Position numbers and translations under genes: made by a program. A stretch of 64,000 nucleotides of DNA, taken from Biomphalaria glabrata (taxonomy: Eukaryota; Mollusca; Gastropoda; Planorbidae). This document shows positions 12,701 through 21,939 of this stretch, piece by piece. The notes below the pieces were generated by a model. That model saw only the letters and a list, made by a program, of their open reading frames with translations, searched no databases and was not told the DNA's origin. The stretch lies in the NCBI RefSeq assembly GCF_947242115.1, contig NC_074720.1:13977145-14041144 (forward strand), read 5' to 3'. How positions within the stretch are numbered: position 1 is the stretch's first letter; each line of letters starts with the position of its first letter.

Positions 12701-13481
12701 CAACAACAATGTCTTTTTTTGTTTGTTTGTAGCTGATTAAGGCTTCATCCCACCTCCCCAAAGTCTTATTAGATGCCTATATTTTTAATACAGTCAACAG
12801 GGTTTCCTAGATACTGTTGACTATTGATAGTCTGACACTTTTTAGCCCGACACATTCAGTAACCTGACCCGGAAATGATATATATAAAAATACAATGTAT
12901 CAGCTAAAGATGAATGTTGTGACAGGCACATCTCACATCTTTTCATAGGGAGAAAAAAAAACTCTTTGTGATAAAAAATTGAAGGTGGCACCAAGAGAAA
13001 ATGATCTGTCTTTCACATCTATTGTTTATTTTATAGCCTTGAAAGTCTAAAATAATTTCTTATTACATCATAATTAGAATGTTCTTGACATATACGGTTA
13101 AATTCTTTGAAATACAGCTAACCTTGGTCCTTGGTAATCTGAACTTTTCGGTACAACCAGACAAGACCCCACCCACCCCCAGTCCACTCTAATTATCAAG
13201 ATTCAACTGCATAATATGTATTTCTATTGTAAATGTCATGTAACCTACCACCATACAGGCATACATCTCAGAGTTCTATTAGGTGTAGGTTAGGTCTTCA
13301 ATTAGGTTTACATATATTTAAACAAACAAACAGTGTCTCTTACCTCCTTTTTATCCTCATAGATAGGTACAGTTTGTGGATGTTCACAGTCTGATTTGCG
13401 TTGGCATGGGCAAGTGTGAGCTTCCAAAGCAAAGTACAGCATAAGAAATGCAACACAACCCAGTGATTGAACGAAAATCAT
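6760..13481 (-). CDS. CTBS: Membrane-anchored di-N-acetylchitobiase-like protein, probable GH18 pseudoenzyme (9 exons)
   Basis: Nine exons with GT/AG borders join in frame: 13481-13344, 11662-11506, 11032-10803, 10389-10209, 9143-9049, 8205-8059, 7899-7818, 7437-7291 and 6926-6760. They give 447 residues and a stop. The ATG opens a hydrophobic signal peptide (residues about 1-21), followed by a CPC cysteine pair as in vertebrate CTBS. The order follows CTBS throughout: VYVF near 47, the MCVTH segment, a SWI helix, then GIPWHGYDYLC at 253-263 (GVPWYGYDYTC in human) and SHQIWFEN near 319. CTBS is normally a lysosomal GH18 exo-enzyme that splits chitobiose from N-glycan remnants. Here the DGxNxDxE-type catalytic motif is replaced by ADIVVVNLM (130-138), the MSYD loop by INPD, and the last-strand Trp by Tyr. 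Residues 394-418 form a transmembrane helix followed by a basic stop-transfer stretch and an acidic tail, absent from human CTBS (385 aa). Several N-glycosylation sequons are present. Family membership is secure; loss of catalysis is inferred from the missing residues. Confidence 0.88.
8590..8765 (-). mobile_element. Possible diverged SINE remnant in intron 5
   Basis: The minus-strand text ATCAGGTAGTGTGGTATGCA, followed by a TCAGATTGTC block and a CCTCTGCCA block, parallels the minus-strand SINE head at 4430-4511 in order and spacing. No intact B box remains, so this is tentative. The open frames across it on both strands are not conserved coding sequence as far as I can tell. Confidence 0.3.
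12129..12312 (+). mobile_element. tRNA-derived SINE in intron 1 of the chitobiase-like gene
   Basis: The head reads GATGGCTGCCTGGTCGTGCG, followed by GCGCGCTGGACTGTCG (A-box region), and has the B box GGTTCAAATCC at 12191-12201. A GC-rich middle follows, then a body ending in a short A-rich tail with repeated AAAC units. Local GC content is well above its surroundings. It is inserted antisense to the host gene. The first part is tRNA-like but does not fold as an intact tRNA, and no usable anticodon arm is evident, so it is a retroposon and not a tRNA gene. Confidence 0.8.
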
Positions 13482-14796
13482 TTTTAATTTGTTATTGTTT
13501 TTTTGGTTTACCTGATGGATCCAGTTTGAACAGTAAGATTAATAGAATATTCAGACTAGACTATAAAAAGAACTAAAATGTTAATTAAAATAATTCAAAG
13601 TTATAATGTGGATAAATTCTCATTTACTGTAATAGAGTCTAGACAATAGTGACAGCTATAGTCCGTCACATAATAAATAATAGTTGATATAAATATATTT
13701 ATATAGAATTATTGAATTATAGATTCTAGATCTAGACTAGTCACGACTAGTGATTTATAATTTTAAAATATTATATTTAATTTATAGATTTATAAATAAT
13801 TTAGATTAGATTAGACTTGATTAGACTGATTTATTTAAATTATTAATTAGATTAGTCTACTTGAATCTTGTCACTACCACAGTACCAGGTATCACTAGAC
13901 TCACTAGATTCTAGATTACTGATTACTAGATTGGTGACTAGATTTTGACTAGATTGTCACTAGATTGTGACTAGATCATTAGATCTAGATCTATAGATTT
14001 AATAGTTAATAGATCTAGACTAGGCTCACTAAGCTAGTTCTAGACTCTTAGTCTTGAGTCTAGTTTGTTATTTGACACTTTTACTTTGTGTAACACAAAT
14101 AATGAAATATTCATTCTTAGACTTAGACTACTTAGAGACTTAGATGCTACACTACACTCACTACTTGTCTACTAGATCTAGTACTACGACTACAGTCCAG
14201 ACACTTCAGTTCAGTCAGACTTCACACTGACACTACTACAGGTAGTAATCTAGTAACACTAACACTACTTCACTACACAGTGACTACAGTGTGACTGTCT
14301 ACACTACTGTCACTACTACAGTCTATAGTCTACAGGTCACAGGTACTCTACGGTACACTCCGGACGGAGGTACAGTCAACAGTGTCTACACAGTTAACAC
14401 AGACTACAGTCATAGAAGAGAAGATCTATCTAATCTAGATGATAAATAGTATAATTAATAGTATGTAGATCTAGAGTCAGACTATTAGTATTACTATAGA
14501 CTATAGTATAGTGAGTCTCTAGACTCTACTCTATACTTCTATAGTCACTAGAGATAACGTGATTATAGACTATAGAAGACTGTACTCCATACCAAATCGA
14601 TTTGATTATTCTTTAGCGACACTTCCTGATGATCTTCTTGTTATAAATTGTATATGTCGGTGACTTGCGGTGTCTATAGATCTAGATCTAAGTATTTTTA
14701 TTCATAAAGCTTTAAAATTATTTAAAATTATTAAAGCTTTGGAAATTTTAAGAGTTTAATTAGGGAGCTCTTTTTTTTTCTTTGGGATGTCCTCAT
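13482..14796. repeat. Low-complexity, palindrome-rich region upstream of the chitobiase-like gene
   Basis: From about 13710 to 14050 the sequence is dominated by overlapping TAGATCTAGA, CTAGATT and TGACTAGATT words, many self-complementary around AGATCT or CTAG. From about 14130 to 14400 it changes to ACTAC/CAGTGACTACAG-type words, and from 14400 to 14590 back to CTAGA/TATAG words. The 5' UTR and promoter of the minus-strand gene must begin within or beyond this stretch, but I cannot pick a transcription start. No coding region is visible. Confidence 0.6.
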
Positions 14797-14913
14797 CTGC
14801 ATTCCATTGAAAGATTTTGAGACTTTTATTTGTGAAGTGTTGGCCAGAAGTTTGTAGGCCTACGTTCTGATCACTTTTTTAATTCTGTTGGCTTCACAAG
14901 CTCATTTGGAGAG
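14797..14913 (+). repeat. Dispersed repeat R, copy A, left part (head)
   Basis: It starts at CTGCATTCC and carries GTGAAGTGTTGGCCAGAAGT and a later GCTTCACAAGCTC block, matching the stand-alone R copy at 19899 and the R heads in every U1 array unit. It is more diverged than those. It is cut off by the Ty3/gypsy element at 14914 and resumes at 19217. Confidence 0.75.
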
Positions 14914-15055
14914 TCACACATAATAGTATTATATGTACATTTGCACACTAGCGCGTCAGTGCAACACCGCTTGTGTTTACGTAATAAATGGAGTTCCTAA
15001 TATGTCTTCCCTCTTAAACACTAGTTTGTTATTTGTGTAACACGAATATTCTACA
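14914..15055 (+). repeat. 5' LTR of the Ty3/gypsy element
   Basis: A 142-bp direct repeat partner of 19075-19216. It is short for the family but within the range seen for small metazoan gypsy elements. The right boundary is set by TTCTACA followed by the primer-binding-like site. Confidence 0.88.
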
Positions 15056-15112
15056 TGGTGTCAGAATAAAACTTGAAAAGCTGTCCAGACAAAGGTTTTT
15101 ATTAATCTAATA

Positions 15113-18100
15113 ATGGCTTCTTTTTATTTTGAGCAACCAATCTTGAATTGGAATGCTAAAGATCTGTATCAAGAGTTTCTAAGGTTTCAACAGCAGGTGA
15201 GCTTTTGTTTCAAAGGACCGTTAGCTGGTGCCGATAGTAAACAAAAAGCCGGATGGCTGGGAATGTGGATAGGTCAACAAGGCCGTGAAGTTTACAAAAC
15301 TCTAAATATTACTGATAGTGAAGAGGGAGATCCGCAATTTCTATTAAAGAAAATAGAAGACTACATAAGGCCAAGACAAAATAAAAGAGTGTCTAGATTT
15401 AGAGCACATCAGAGAAAGCAGGTAGAAGGAGAAAGTTTTGATAACTTTGTTAAAGACCTAAAGCTTCTCATTATGGACTGTGAGTATGACAACCCAGACG
15501 ATATGCTTATTGATTTGATTATTAGTGGAGTCATACACGAAAAGGTACAATTAAGACTACTTGATCAGGGACAGAAGTTGACCCTTAGCAAGGCTATTGA
15601 AATTGGACAACAATATGAGATGTCGCAAAGCCAAGTGAAAATGTTTAGGGGCCAAGAAGTTCTAGCAATCAAGAGACAGTCACACAATGTACTAAAGCAG
15701 AAGTCTAAAGACAACTCAGATAAATTATGTAGTAAATGCGGCAAGAACCACGAAAAGGGAAAATGTCCAGCAATAGGAACCACATGCAATTTCTGCAAAA
15801 AGAAAAACCACTGGTTTCAAATGTGCAGAAAAAGACGCAACGTCAATCTAGTAGAAGATGACAGTCACAGTGATGAAAATATTATATCTGTTAGCACTGC
15901 AAGTAGCCAGTATAAAAAGGGTAATATTGAGAATATCAATGTCGTTGAAGACAAGTGGACTGTAAAACTAGTCGTGCATGGCAAGACATTAATTTTTCGT
16001 ATCGACACTGGTGCAAGATGTAACATTCTTGTCAAGTCAGAGTTTGAAAAGCTCAAAGACAAAGTAAAACTTGCTTATTCAGCAAAGTCGCTCAAGTCTT
16101 ACTCTAATCATGTTATTAAGACTTTAGGAGCAGTAGTGCTACCTTTGAAAAATAATATCCAAGAGGTGAAAGCAAGGTTTGAGGTAGTAGACATTAGCCA
16201 AGAGAACATTTTGAGTGGTGACACAGCAGAATGTTTAGGACTACTACAACGGATAGACAGCATAGAATCCAAGGCAGAAGACGAGTTACAAAGAGAATTT
16301 CCTGAAATGCTGAAAACAACTGGAACACTGCCAGGAGAATACAAGATTCAGTTACAGGAAAATGCTAAAGGAGTTATCCATCCACCACGTCGCTTAGCAG
16401 CATCGCTACGCAATAAAGTTGAAGAAAAACTTAAAGAAATGCAAGCTGATGGATTTATTACTCCAGTACATGAACCTACTGAATGGGTTAGCTCCATGGT
16501 TGTTTCGTTCAGGAATGACAAAGTGAGAATATGTATTGATCCAAAAGATCTCAATAAAGCAATCAGACGGGAACATCACCCGATGAAAACTATTGAAGAT
16601 GTGATCACTAATATTCCAGATTCGAATATATTCTCAGTTCTCGATGCCAAGTCAGGGTTTATGCAAATAAAGCTTGAAAGAGAATCTTCATTTCTCACAA
16701 CTTTCAACACACCTCTGGGAAGATATAGATGGTTACGATTACCTTTTGGTATCAAATCAGCGCCAGAAATTTACCAAAGAATTATGGATGAAATGCTTCA
16801 AGGAATTGAAGGAGCATATGTCATCATAGACGACATTCTAGTAGCTGGTAGAGATGTTGAACATCATGATCACATTTTGAAACAAGTCATGCAAAGAGCA
16901 ACGGAGTACAATCTAAAGCTGAACTATGACAAGTGCAAGATAAGGCAAAACAGAGTACCTTATATGGGCCATATCTTGTCAGAGAAAGGTTTAGAACCAG
17001 ATCCAGCAAAGATAAAGGCAATTATTGACATGCCAGCTCCTCAAGACAAAGATGGAATCAGAAGATTTCTAGGTTTAATTCAGTACCTAGCAAAATTTAT
17101 TCCTAATCTAAGTCAAGCAGATGCTCCAATACGAAAGCTTCTAAAAGATGATATAGAATTTCAATGGAATCATGAACAAAACAAGAGTTTCAAAGAATTG
17201 AAACATCTTTGTACAAACCCTCCAGTTTTAGCATATTATGATGTCAACAAGAACGTAGAGATAGAATGTGATGCAAGTAAAGATGGACTGGGAGCAGTAT
17301 TACTCCAGGAAGGTCGTATAATTGCATACGCATCAAGAGCTCTCACAGATACAGAAACAAGATATGCTCAAATTGAGAAGGAAATGCTCTCAATTGTGTA
17401 TAGTACAAGCAAATTTCACTGCTACATATTTGGTAAAGAAGTAACAGTTTATAATGATCACAAACCTCTGGAGCAAATCTTCAAGAAACCTCTATTGTCA
17501 GCACCAATGAGAATACAGAAGATGCTAATAAGACTGCAGTGGTATGATCTGAAAGTCTGTTACAGAAAAGGCAAGGAAATGTTTATCTCCGATACACTTT
17601 CTCGTGCACATCTACCAAATACTGATACACAGACATGTGAATTTACAGATGATTCAGTGCATATGATCTCTGTAAGTGATTCAAAATACAGTGAAATTAA
17701 AGACTGTACAAGCAAGGAACTTTCAATGCTTCTGGAAGTAATTATGACTGGTTGGCCAGACACAAGAAGCGAGACTCCAATTGAAGTCAGGCCGTATTGG
17801 GATTCAAGAGACCAGTTATCAACTTCGGATGGTATTATATACAAAGGTCTGAGAATAGTCATGCCACCAAGCTTACGTAAATACATGCTAAATCTGATTC
17901 ACAAGTCTCACTTAGGAATAGTCAAGTGTAAGCAGAGAGCCAGAGAAGTCATGTATTGGCCAGGCATGAATGCAGACATTGAAGTGACAGTTAGGGATTG
18001 TAGCAGGTGTGCTGAACATCAGAATCAAAATGTGTCAGAACCGCTGATGCCTACCAAGACACCAGACCTTCCATACAGCATGGTTGGGTGTGATCTGTTT

Positions 18101-18997
18101 AACTTTGAGGGTAAAAAGTATGTGCTTCTAGTTGACTACTTCTCAAAGTTTATTGATGTCAAAGAACTGTCACAGGAAACTACATCAGATATCATCGAAG
18201 CAATGAAGAGTATATTCGCATGCCATGGAATACCTAGAAAGTTAAGGTCAGATAGCGGGCCACAGTTCTCTTCAAGGGAATTCCTGAATTTCTGTAAATC
18301 ATACGGAATAGAGCATGAAATGTCGAGTCCTCATTTTCAGAGTTCTAATGGTGAGGCTGAAAGAGCTATTCAAACAGTGAAGAAACTTTGGAAGAAAAGC
18401 GAAGACAAATTTCTGTCGCTATTAGACTACAGAACTACTCCACTGAGTAATATTAATTTGTCGCCAGCACAATTACTCATGGGACGCCGACCCAGAAATT
18501 TGTTACCTTCTAGCGAGGAAATACTCACACCTAAGACACCAGATCTCAAGGTGGTGAAGAAACACTTTGACTCCGAGAAACAGTCTCAGAAACATTATTA
18601 TGATAAGAGGAATGGAGTTAAGAGTCATAATCCACTACAAGACGGAACAGCAGTCAGAATGCAACTTAATTCTAAGTGGAAACCAGGAACAGTAGTTTCG
18701 AAGCATTCTAAGCCTAGATCATATAATCTCAAAAGTGGAAATAAGGTCTACAGAAGAAACAGAAAACACATCAGAAAGTCTTCTGAGAAAGCAAACAGAT
18801 TTGACAATAATTATGACTTTCCAGATGACATCTCAGAACAACCAGAACCACTAGATCTAGAGAGTCCAAGATTACAAACTACACTAGATTGTGAGCCGCC
18901 ACTACACACTGCTTCTTCTAACACCTCTAGACCACATGAACCTTATGTAACACGCTCAGGCAGAATAGTTAACAAACCCAAGAGACTTGATTTGTGA
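15113..18997 (+). CDS. Ty3/gypsy gag-pol polyprotein (1294 aa)
   Basis: This frame encodes the element's Gag and Pol as one polyprotein. Domains in order: a short Gag region (about 1-200); two zinc knuckles (about 205-240, the second CX2CX4HX4C); an aspartic protease with DTGA near 298; a reverse transcriptase with the YVIIDDIL box near 570; an RNase H with ECDAS near 716; and an integrase with an HHCC finger (about 925-963) and a D,D,E core (aspartates near 995 and 1046, glutamate near 1081). A basic C-terminal tail follows. It resembles the K02A2.6-like gypsy polyproteins frequent in molluscs. A single fused frame needs no read-through between gag and pol. It begins 57 bp after the 5' LTR and ends 77 bp before the 3' LTR. 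Confidence 0.93.
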   Translation: MASFYFEQPILNWNAKDLYQEFLRFQQQVSFCFKGPLAGADSKQKAGWLGMWIGQQGREVYKTLNITDSEEGDPQFLLKKIEDYIRPRQNKRVSRFRAHQRKQVEGESFDNFVKDLKLLIMDCEYDNPDDMLIDLIISGVIHEKVQLRLLDQGQKLTLSKAIEIGQQYEMSQSQVKMFRGQEVLAIKRQSHNVLKQKSKDNSDKLCSKCGKNHEKGKCPAIGTTCNFCKKKNHWFQMCRKRRNVNLVEDDSHSDENIISVSTASSQYKKGNIENINVVEDKWTVKLVVHGKTLIFRIDTGARCNILVKSEFEKLKDKVKLAYSAKSLKSYSNHVIKTLGAVVLPLKNNIQEVKARFEVVDISQENILSGDTAECLGLLQRIDSIESKAEDELQREFPEMLKTTGTLPGEYKIQLQENAKGVIHPPRRLAASLRNKVEEKLKEMQADGFITPVHEPTEWVSSMVVSFRNDKVRICIDPKDLNKAIRREHHPMKTIEDVITNIPDSNIFSVLDAKSGFMQIKLERESSFLTTFNTPLGRYRWLRLPFGIKSAPEIYQRIMDEMLQGIEGAYVIIDDILVAGRDVEHHDHILKQVMQRATEYNLKLNYDKCKIRQNRVPYMGHILSEKGLEPDPAKIKAIIDMPAPQDKDGIRRFLGLIQYLAKFIPNLSQADAPIRKLLKDDIEFQWNHEQNKSFKELKHLCTNPPVLAYYDVNKNVEIECDASKDGLGAVLLQEGRIIAYASRALTDTETRYAQIEKEMLSIVYSTSKFHCYIFGKEVTVYNDHKPLEQIFKKPLLSAPMRIQKMLIRLQWYDLKVCYRKGKEMFISDTLSRAHLPNTDTQTCEFTDDSVHMISVSDSKYSEIKDCTSKELSMLLEVIMTGWPDTRSETPIEVRPYWDSRDQLSTSDGIIYKGLRIVMPPSLRKYMLNLIHKSHLGIVKCKQRAREVMYWPGMNADIEVTVRDCSRCAEHQNQNVSEPLMPTKTPDLPYSMVGCDLFNFEGKKYVLLVDYFSKFIDVKELSQETTSDIIEAMKSIFACHGIPRKLRSDSGPQFSSREFLNFCKSYGIEHEMSSPHFQSSNGEAERAIQTVKKLWKKSEDKFLSLLDYRTTPLSNINLSPAQLLMGRRPRNLLPSSEEILTPKTPDLKVVKKHFDSEKQSQKHYYDKRNGVKSHNPLQDGTAVRMQLNSKWKPGTVVSKHSKPRSYNLKSGNKVYRRNRKHIRKSSEKANRFDNNYDFPDDISEQPEPLDLESPRLQTTLDCEPPLHTASSNTSRPHEPYVTRSGRIVNKPKRLDL

Positions 18998-19074
18998 TGA
19001 ACTGATTAGACTTTTTAGTTGACTAGTTTGTTAGTTATTCTGATAAATAGATTTTCTAAATTAAAGAAGAGAGA

Positions 19075-19216
19075 TGTAACATAATAGTATTATATGTACA
19101 TTTGCACACTAGCGCGTCAGTGCAACACCGCTTGTGTTTACGTAATAAATGGAGTTCCTAATATGTCTTCCCTCTTAAACACTAGTTTGTTATTTGTGTA
19201 ACACGAATATTCTACA
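19075..19216 (+). repeat. 3' LTR of the Ty3/gypsy element
   Basis: It begins TGTAAC directly after the polypurine tract, ends TTCTACA, and matches the 5' LTR over nearly its whole length. It contains an AATAAA hexamer in the middle (TAATAAATGG) that could serve as polyadenylation signal. Confidence 0.88.
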
Positions 19217-19435
19217 CCTCGGAACTGTGTGGCAGGATTTCACAGGCAGGACGCCACATTTACTAAATCTAGAATCGTCACTGAACTCCAACATAGACGA
19301 GGTATCGGAGGTTGCGTATGCACCATACTGTGGCATACAAACCCATTAAGTCCAACGTCAGCTTGCGTTTCTTTACAGGTAGGCTTTGATCATTCAAAAT
19401 TATTTGATATGCAGGAAGGTATTCATAGGTATTAA
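19217..19435 (+). repeat. Dispersed repeat R, copy A, right part (diverged, truncated body)
   Basis: It continues R after the retroelement: a GGCAGGACGCCACAT-like junction, then CCATTAAGTCCAACG, TTTGATCATTCAAAAT and ATGCAGG words in the same order as the R body at about 20027-20170. Similarity fades after about 19420, so the downstream half of R is missing in this copy. Confidence 0.65.
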
Positions 19436-19898
19436 AATCCCAGGTTCTTAAATCACCAAGTTTAAGTTAAAATCAAGGCAAATGCAGACATAATGCTACC
19501 CTTTTGTAGTTTTTCCCTCTTCAAAACAAAACGTTAAAATCCACACTTTTTAGGAAGACGAAAATTAATAACCAGAAATCAACATCGTAGGGCTAGGTAG
19601 TTGGGATATATCCCCCATAGATAGAGAAATAAAAAGATTAAAATCCGTGGCTTAAATTTACACTTTACTTTTAGAAACAATGGAAACAATGACATAGTAA
19701 ACTATGCAGAATAGAAAATAACAAACCAGAAAAAAATTTGTTGGTGTCCAAACTTCACCCTTGTGAGAAAAACTAAGGCGAAAATTATGAATGCCTACAG
19801 TCTGGCCAAGGTCAAGATGGGTCTAGTAATATCTTAAAATAAAATAACTAAAGCAAAAAAATAAAAAAAACATGAACTTTATTTTGTAAATGAATTAC
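19436..19898. other. Unassigned AT-rich sequence between R copies
   Basis: No open frame of note, no repeat shared with the rest of the window that I can see, and no RNA gene. Confidence 0.4.
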
Positions 19899-20617
19899 CT
19901 GCATTCCTTTTTAGGATTTTTTTTAGACTTTTAGTTGTGAAGTGTTGGCCAGAAGTTTGAGCTTTCTGATCACTGCTTCAGGCTTCACAAGCTCGCTCAA
20001 AGAGTTTTGCCCCGTTACCTGCGAGGCAGGATGCCACATCTATTAGAATCGTCGCTGAACGAGGTTGCGTTCAATGTATTATGCACCACGGAGGCCCATT
20101 GAGTCCAACGCGAGCCTGCTTTTCTTTCTCGGTAGCCTTTGATCATCAAGATCATTTGCAATGCAGCAGTTGTTTGGTCTCGGAGCTGTCTCTTCTAGAA
20201 GAATTACTATCCCTAGCGTCATCTACCCTGGTTAAATTGCCCTATACTCACTTTTCGCAATCTTGATTTATGAGATGTTTTTACTGAATATCCTAAGCAT
20301 TGGAATACACCACGTCATCTTCCATGACTGCAAACCAGTTGGTCCGCGGCTGTTTATTCACAGCTAAAACCTTACATCTAAGGTTCCTTCCCCTATCAGC
20401 CACCAGGAGACGTGCTTGGCAGAAGATTTTTTTTCTTCTATTAAATCTCTACACATCTGATGCAGAGGTTCCGGCAAATAATGAAATATTATTCTTTGTC
20501 TATTATGCTATAAGTGTAACTGTAAAATATAGTGAACTATTTGTCAAGAGAAATCAACTAGTAGCCAGAGACAGACAAGTAGCATAAGCATGTAGTTTTT
20601 TTTAACTACAATATTAG
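19899..20617 (+). repeat. Dispersed repeat R, copy B (complete, uninterrupted)
   Basis: This 719-bp copy runs from CTGCATTCC to CTACAATATTAG with head and body directly joined (CCCCGTTACCTGCGAGGCAGG region, about 20010-20030). It is very similar to the corresponding parts of the U1 array units, including the frame of a 95-codon open reading frame at 20300-20587. The protein has no family resemblance I know and the frame is also explained by high DNA similarity, so I do not call a gene. Copy B carries no U1 sequence and lacks the segment of about 955 bp that splits R in the array. Confidence 0.8.
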
Positions 20618-21930
20618 ATATAAGATTCCATTTGTATCATAAATATCAATTTACAAAAGTCTGTTTAAACAATGAAGAAAATAAGTTTGAATGTATGTGT
20701 GTGTGTGTGTTTGTATAAGTGATAACTATTAACAATTTGCATGTTTATGTATTTAATATATCATTTATTTGCTTTAAAACTATATTACTAAAAATTATCT
20801 ATGAATTTTTTATTTTTTTCTCAACAAGAGAGACAATTAGAACTGGAAGATGCAAGGGGAAACTTTCTTTTGGTTAAATCCCTTTGACCAAATAAATAAA
20901 ATTTCAAGATAACCTAAACGGGACATGTTTTCATGATAATGGAGCAAATGGACTACTAAATTGTTTTTAAAGGAAAAAAAAAGAGACAAAAATTTGCATA
21001 TGTATGTATTTAATACATCATTTATTTGCTTTAAAATTATAATACTAAAAATTACCTATGAATTTTTATATATTTTTTTCTCAACAAGAGAGACAATTAG
21101 GACTGGAAGATGCAAGGTGGAGATTTCTTTTGGTTACATCCCTTTGACCAAATAAAAAAAATTTCAAGACAACCCAAACAGGATAGGAATTCATGAAAAT
21201 GGACCAAAGGATTATAATATGGACAAGATTGACTCATAAAATATTTTTTAACTAATAAATTGAATCTTAAAATGAGTTACATTCAAAAATGATATAATTT
21301 TTAAGCTCTTCATACACATACTTACCTTAAGCTCTGTACTTTTATAGAAATCAATTTGTTTCATTATATGTACATTTTTGTAACTCTAGCAGACCCCAGA
21401 GAATTCTTAAGGATATAGGATGGAGGTCCTTTGTCTTAGGTTCTTAAGGGAAAAATAGTTGCAAAAATAATATAAATAAAAATGAATTCTAATAACTCAT
21501 AAGTCTTTAAAAAAAAACAATAAAAATATACTTTGGCTATTCTTATTTTAAGGAACACTTTCCAAAACTTTTGTGAATGTTTTTTTGCCACTATTTTCTG
21601 GACCTTTGCTGTCATCACTTATCTGGACCTTTGCTGTCATCATTTTATGGATCTTTGCTGCAGCCTACTCCACGATCATGCTGAAAATCCTGGAATATGA
21701 TTTTGATAAAAATGTTGTTTTTATGAAATTCACCTTGTATTATTATTAATAATATGTTATGTGTTTTCTTTGGAAAAAAAAAAATGCCCAATAAAGAGGC
21801 CAATAGGCCTAAAAAGAGGCAATGCCCAAAAAAGAGGCAAAGAAAAGAGGCAAAAGCCCAAGGATTCCTTGGATGTACTAAGCTCGACAACTGAAGTCAA
21901 AAGCTAAAAAGCTGAGGTATCATATTTAAA
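20618..21930 (+). repeat. Repeat Q, copy I
   Basis: It is shared with 24653-25787 and 25797-26665. Landmarks in order: TTTGTATCATAAATAT, a (GT)n tract, CAACAAGAGAGACAATTA, GCAGACCCCAGAGAATTC, the TGGACCTTTGCTGTCATCAT minisatellite, an AGAGGC-rich purine tract, and the end word AAAAAGCTGAGGTATC. This copy has an internal tandem duplication of about 255 bp (about 20735-20990 and 20993-21250), absent from copy II. No coding region is recognised, and the repeat class is unknown. Confidence 0.75.
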
Positions 21931-21939
21931 AAAAAGTTG

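Larger units (their letters stand above)
14914..19216 (+). mobile_element. Ty3/gypsy LTR retrotransposon, whole-looking and young
   Basis: About 4.3 kb with a 142-bp LTR at each end and a single long gag-pol frame between. The LTRs are identical over about 136 bp up to the shared TTCTACA end, so insertion is recent. A TGGTGTCAGAA primer-binding-like site follows the left LTR at once. A purine-rich tract (AAAGAAGAGAGA) precedes the right LTR. There is no envelope gene. The extreme outer bases of the two LTRs are not the same and I see no matching target duplication. It lies inside dispersed repeat R copy A, which is therefore older. No internal break was seen. Confidence 0.92.

Noticed and set aside
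21318-21330. ATACTTACCTTA inside repeat Q looks like the start of a U1 gene
   Set aside because: Only the first nine or so bases match; no stem-loops, Sm site or 3' box follow, and Q copies II and III lack the match.
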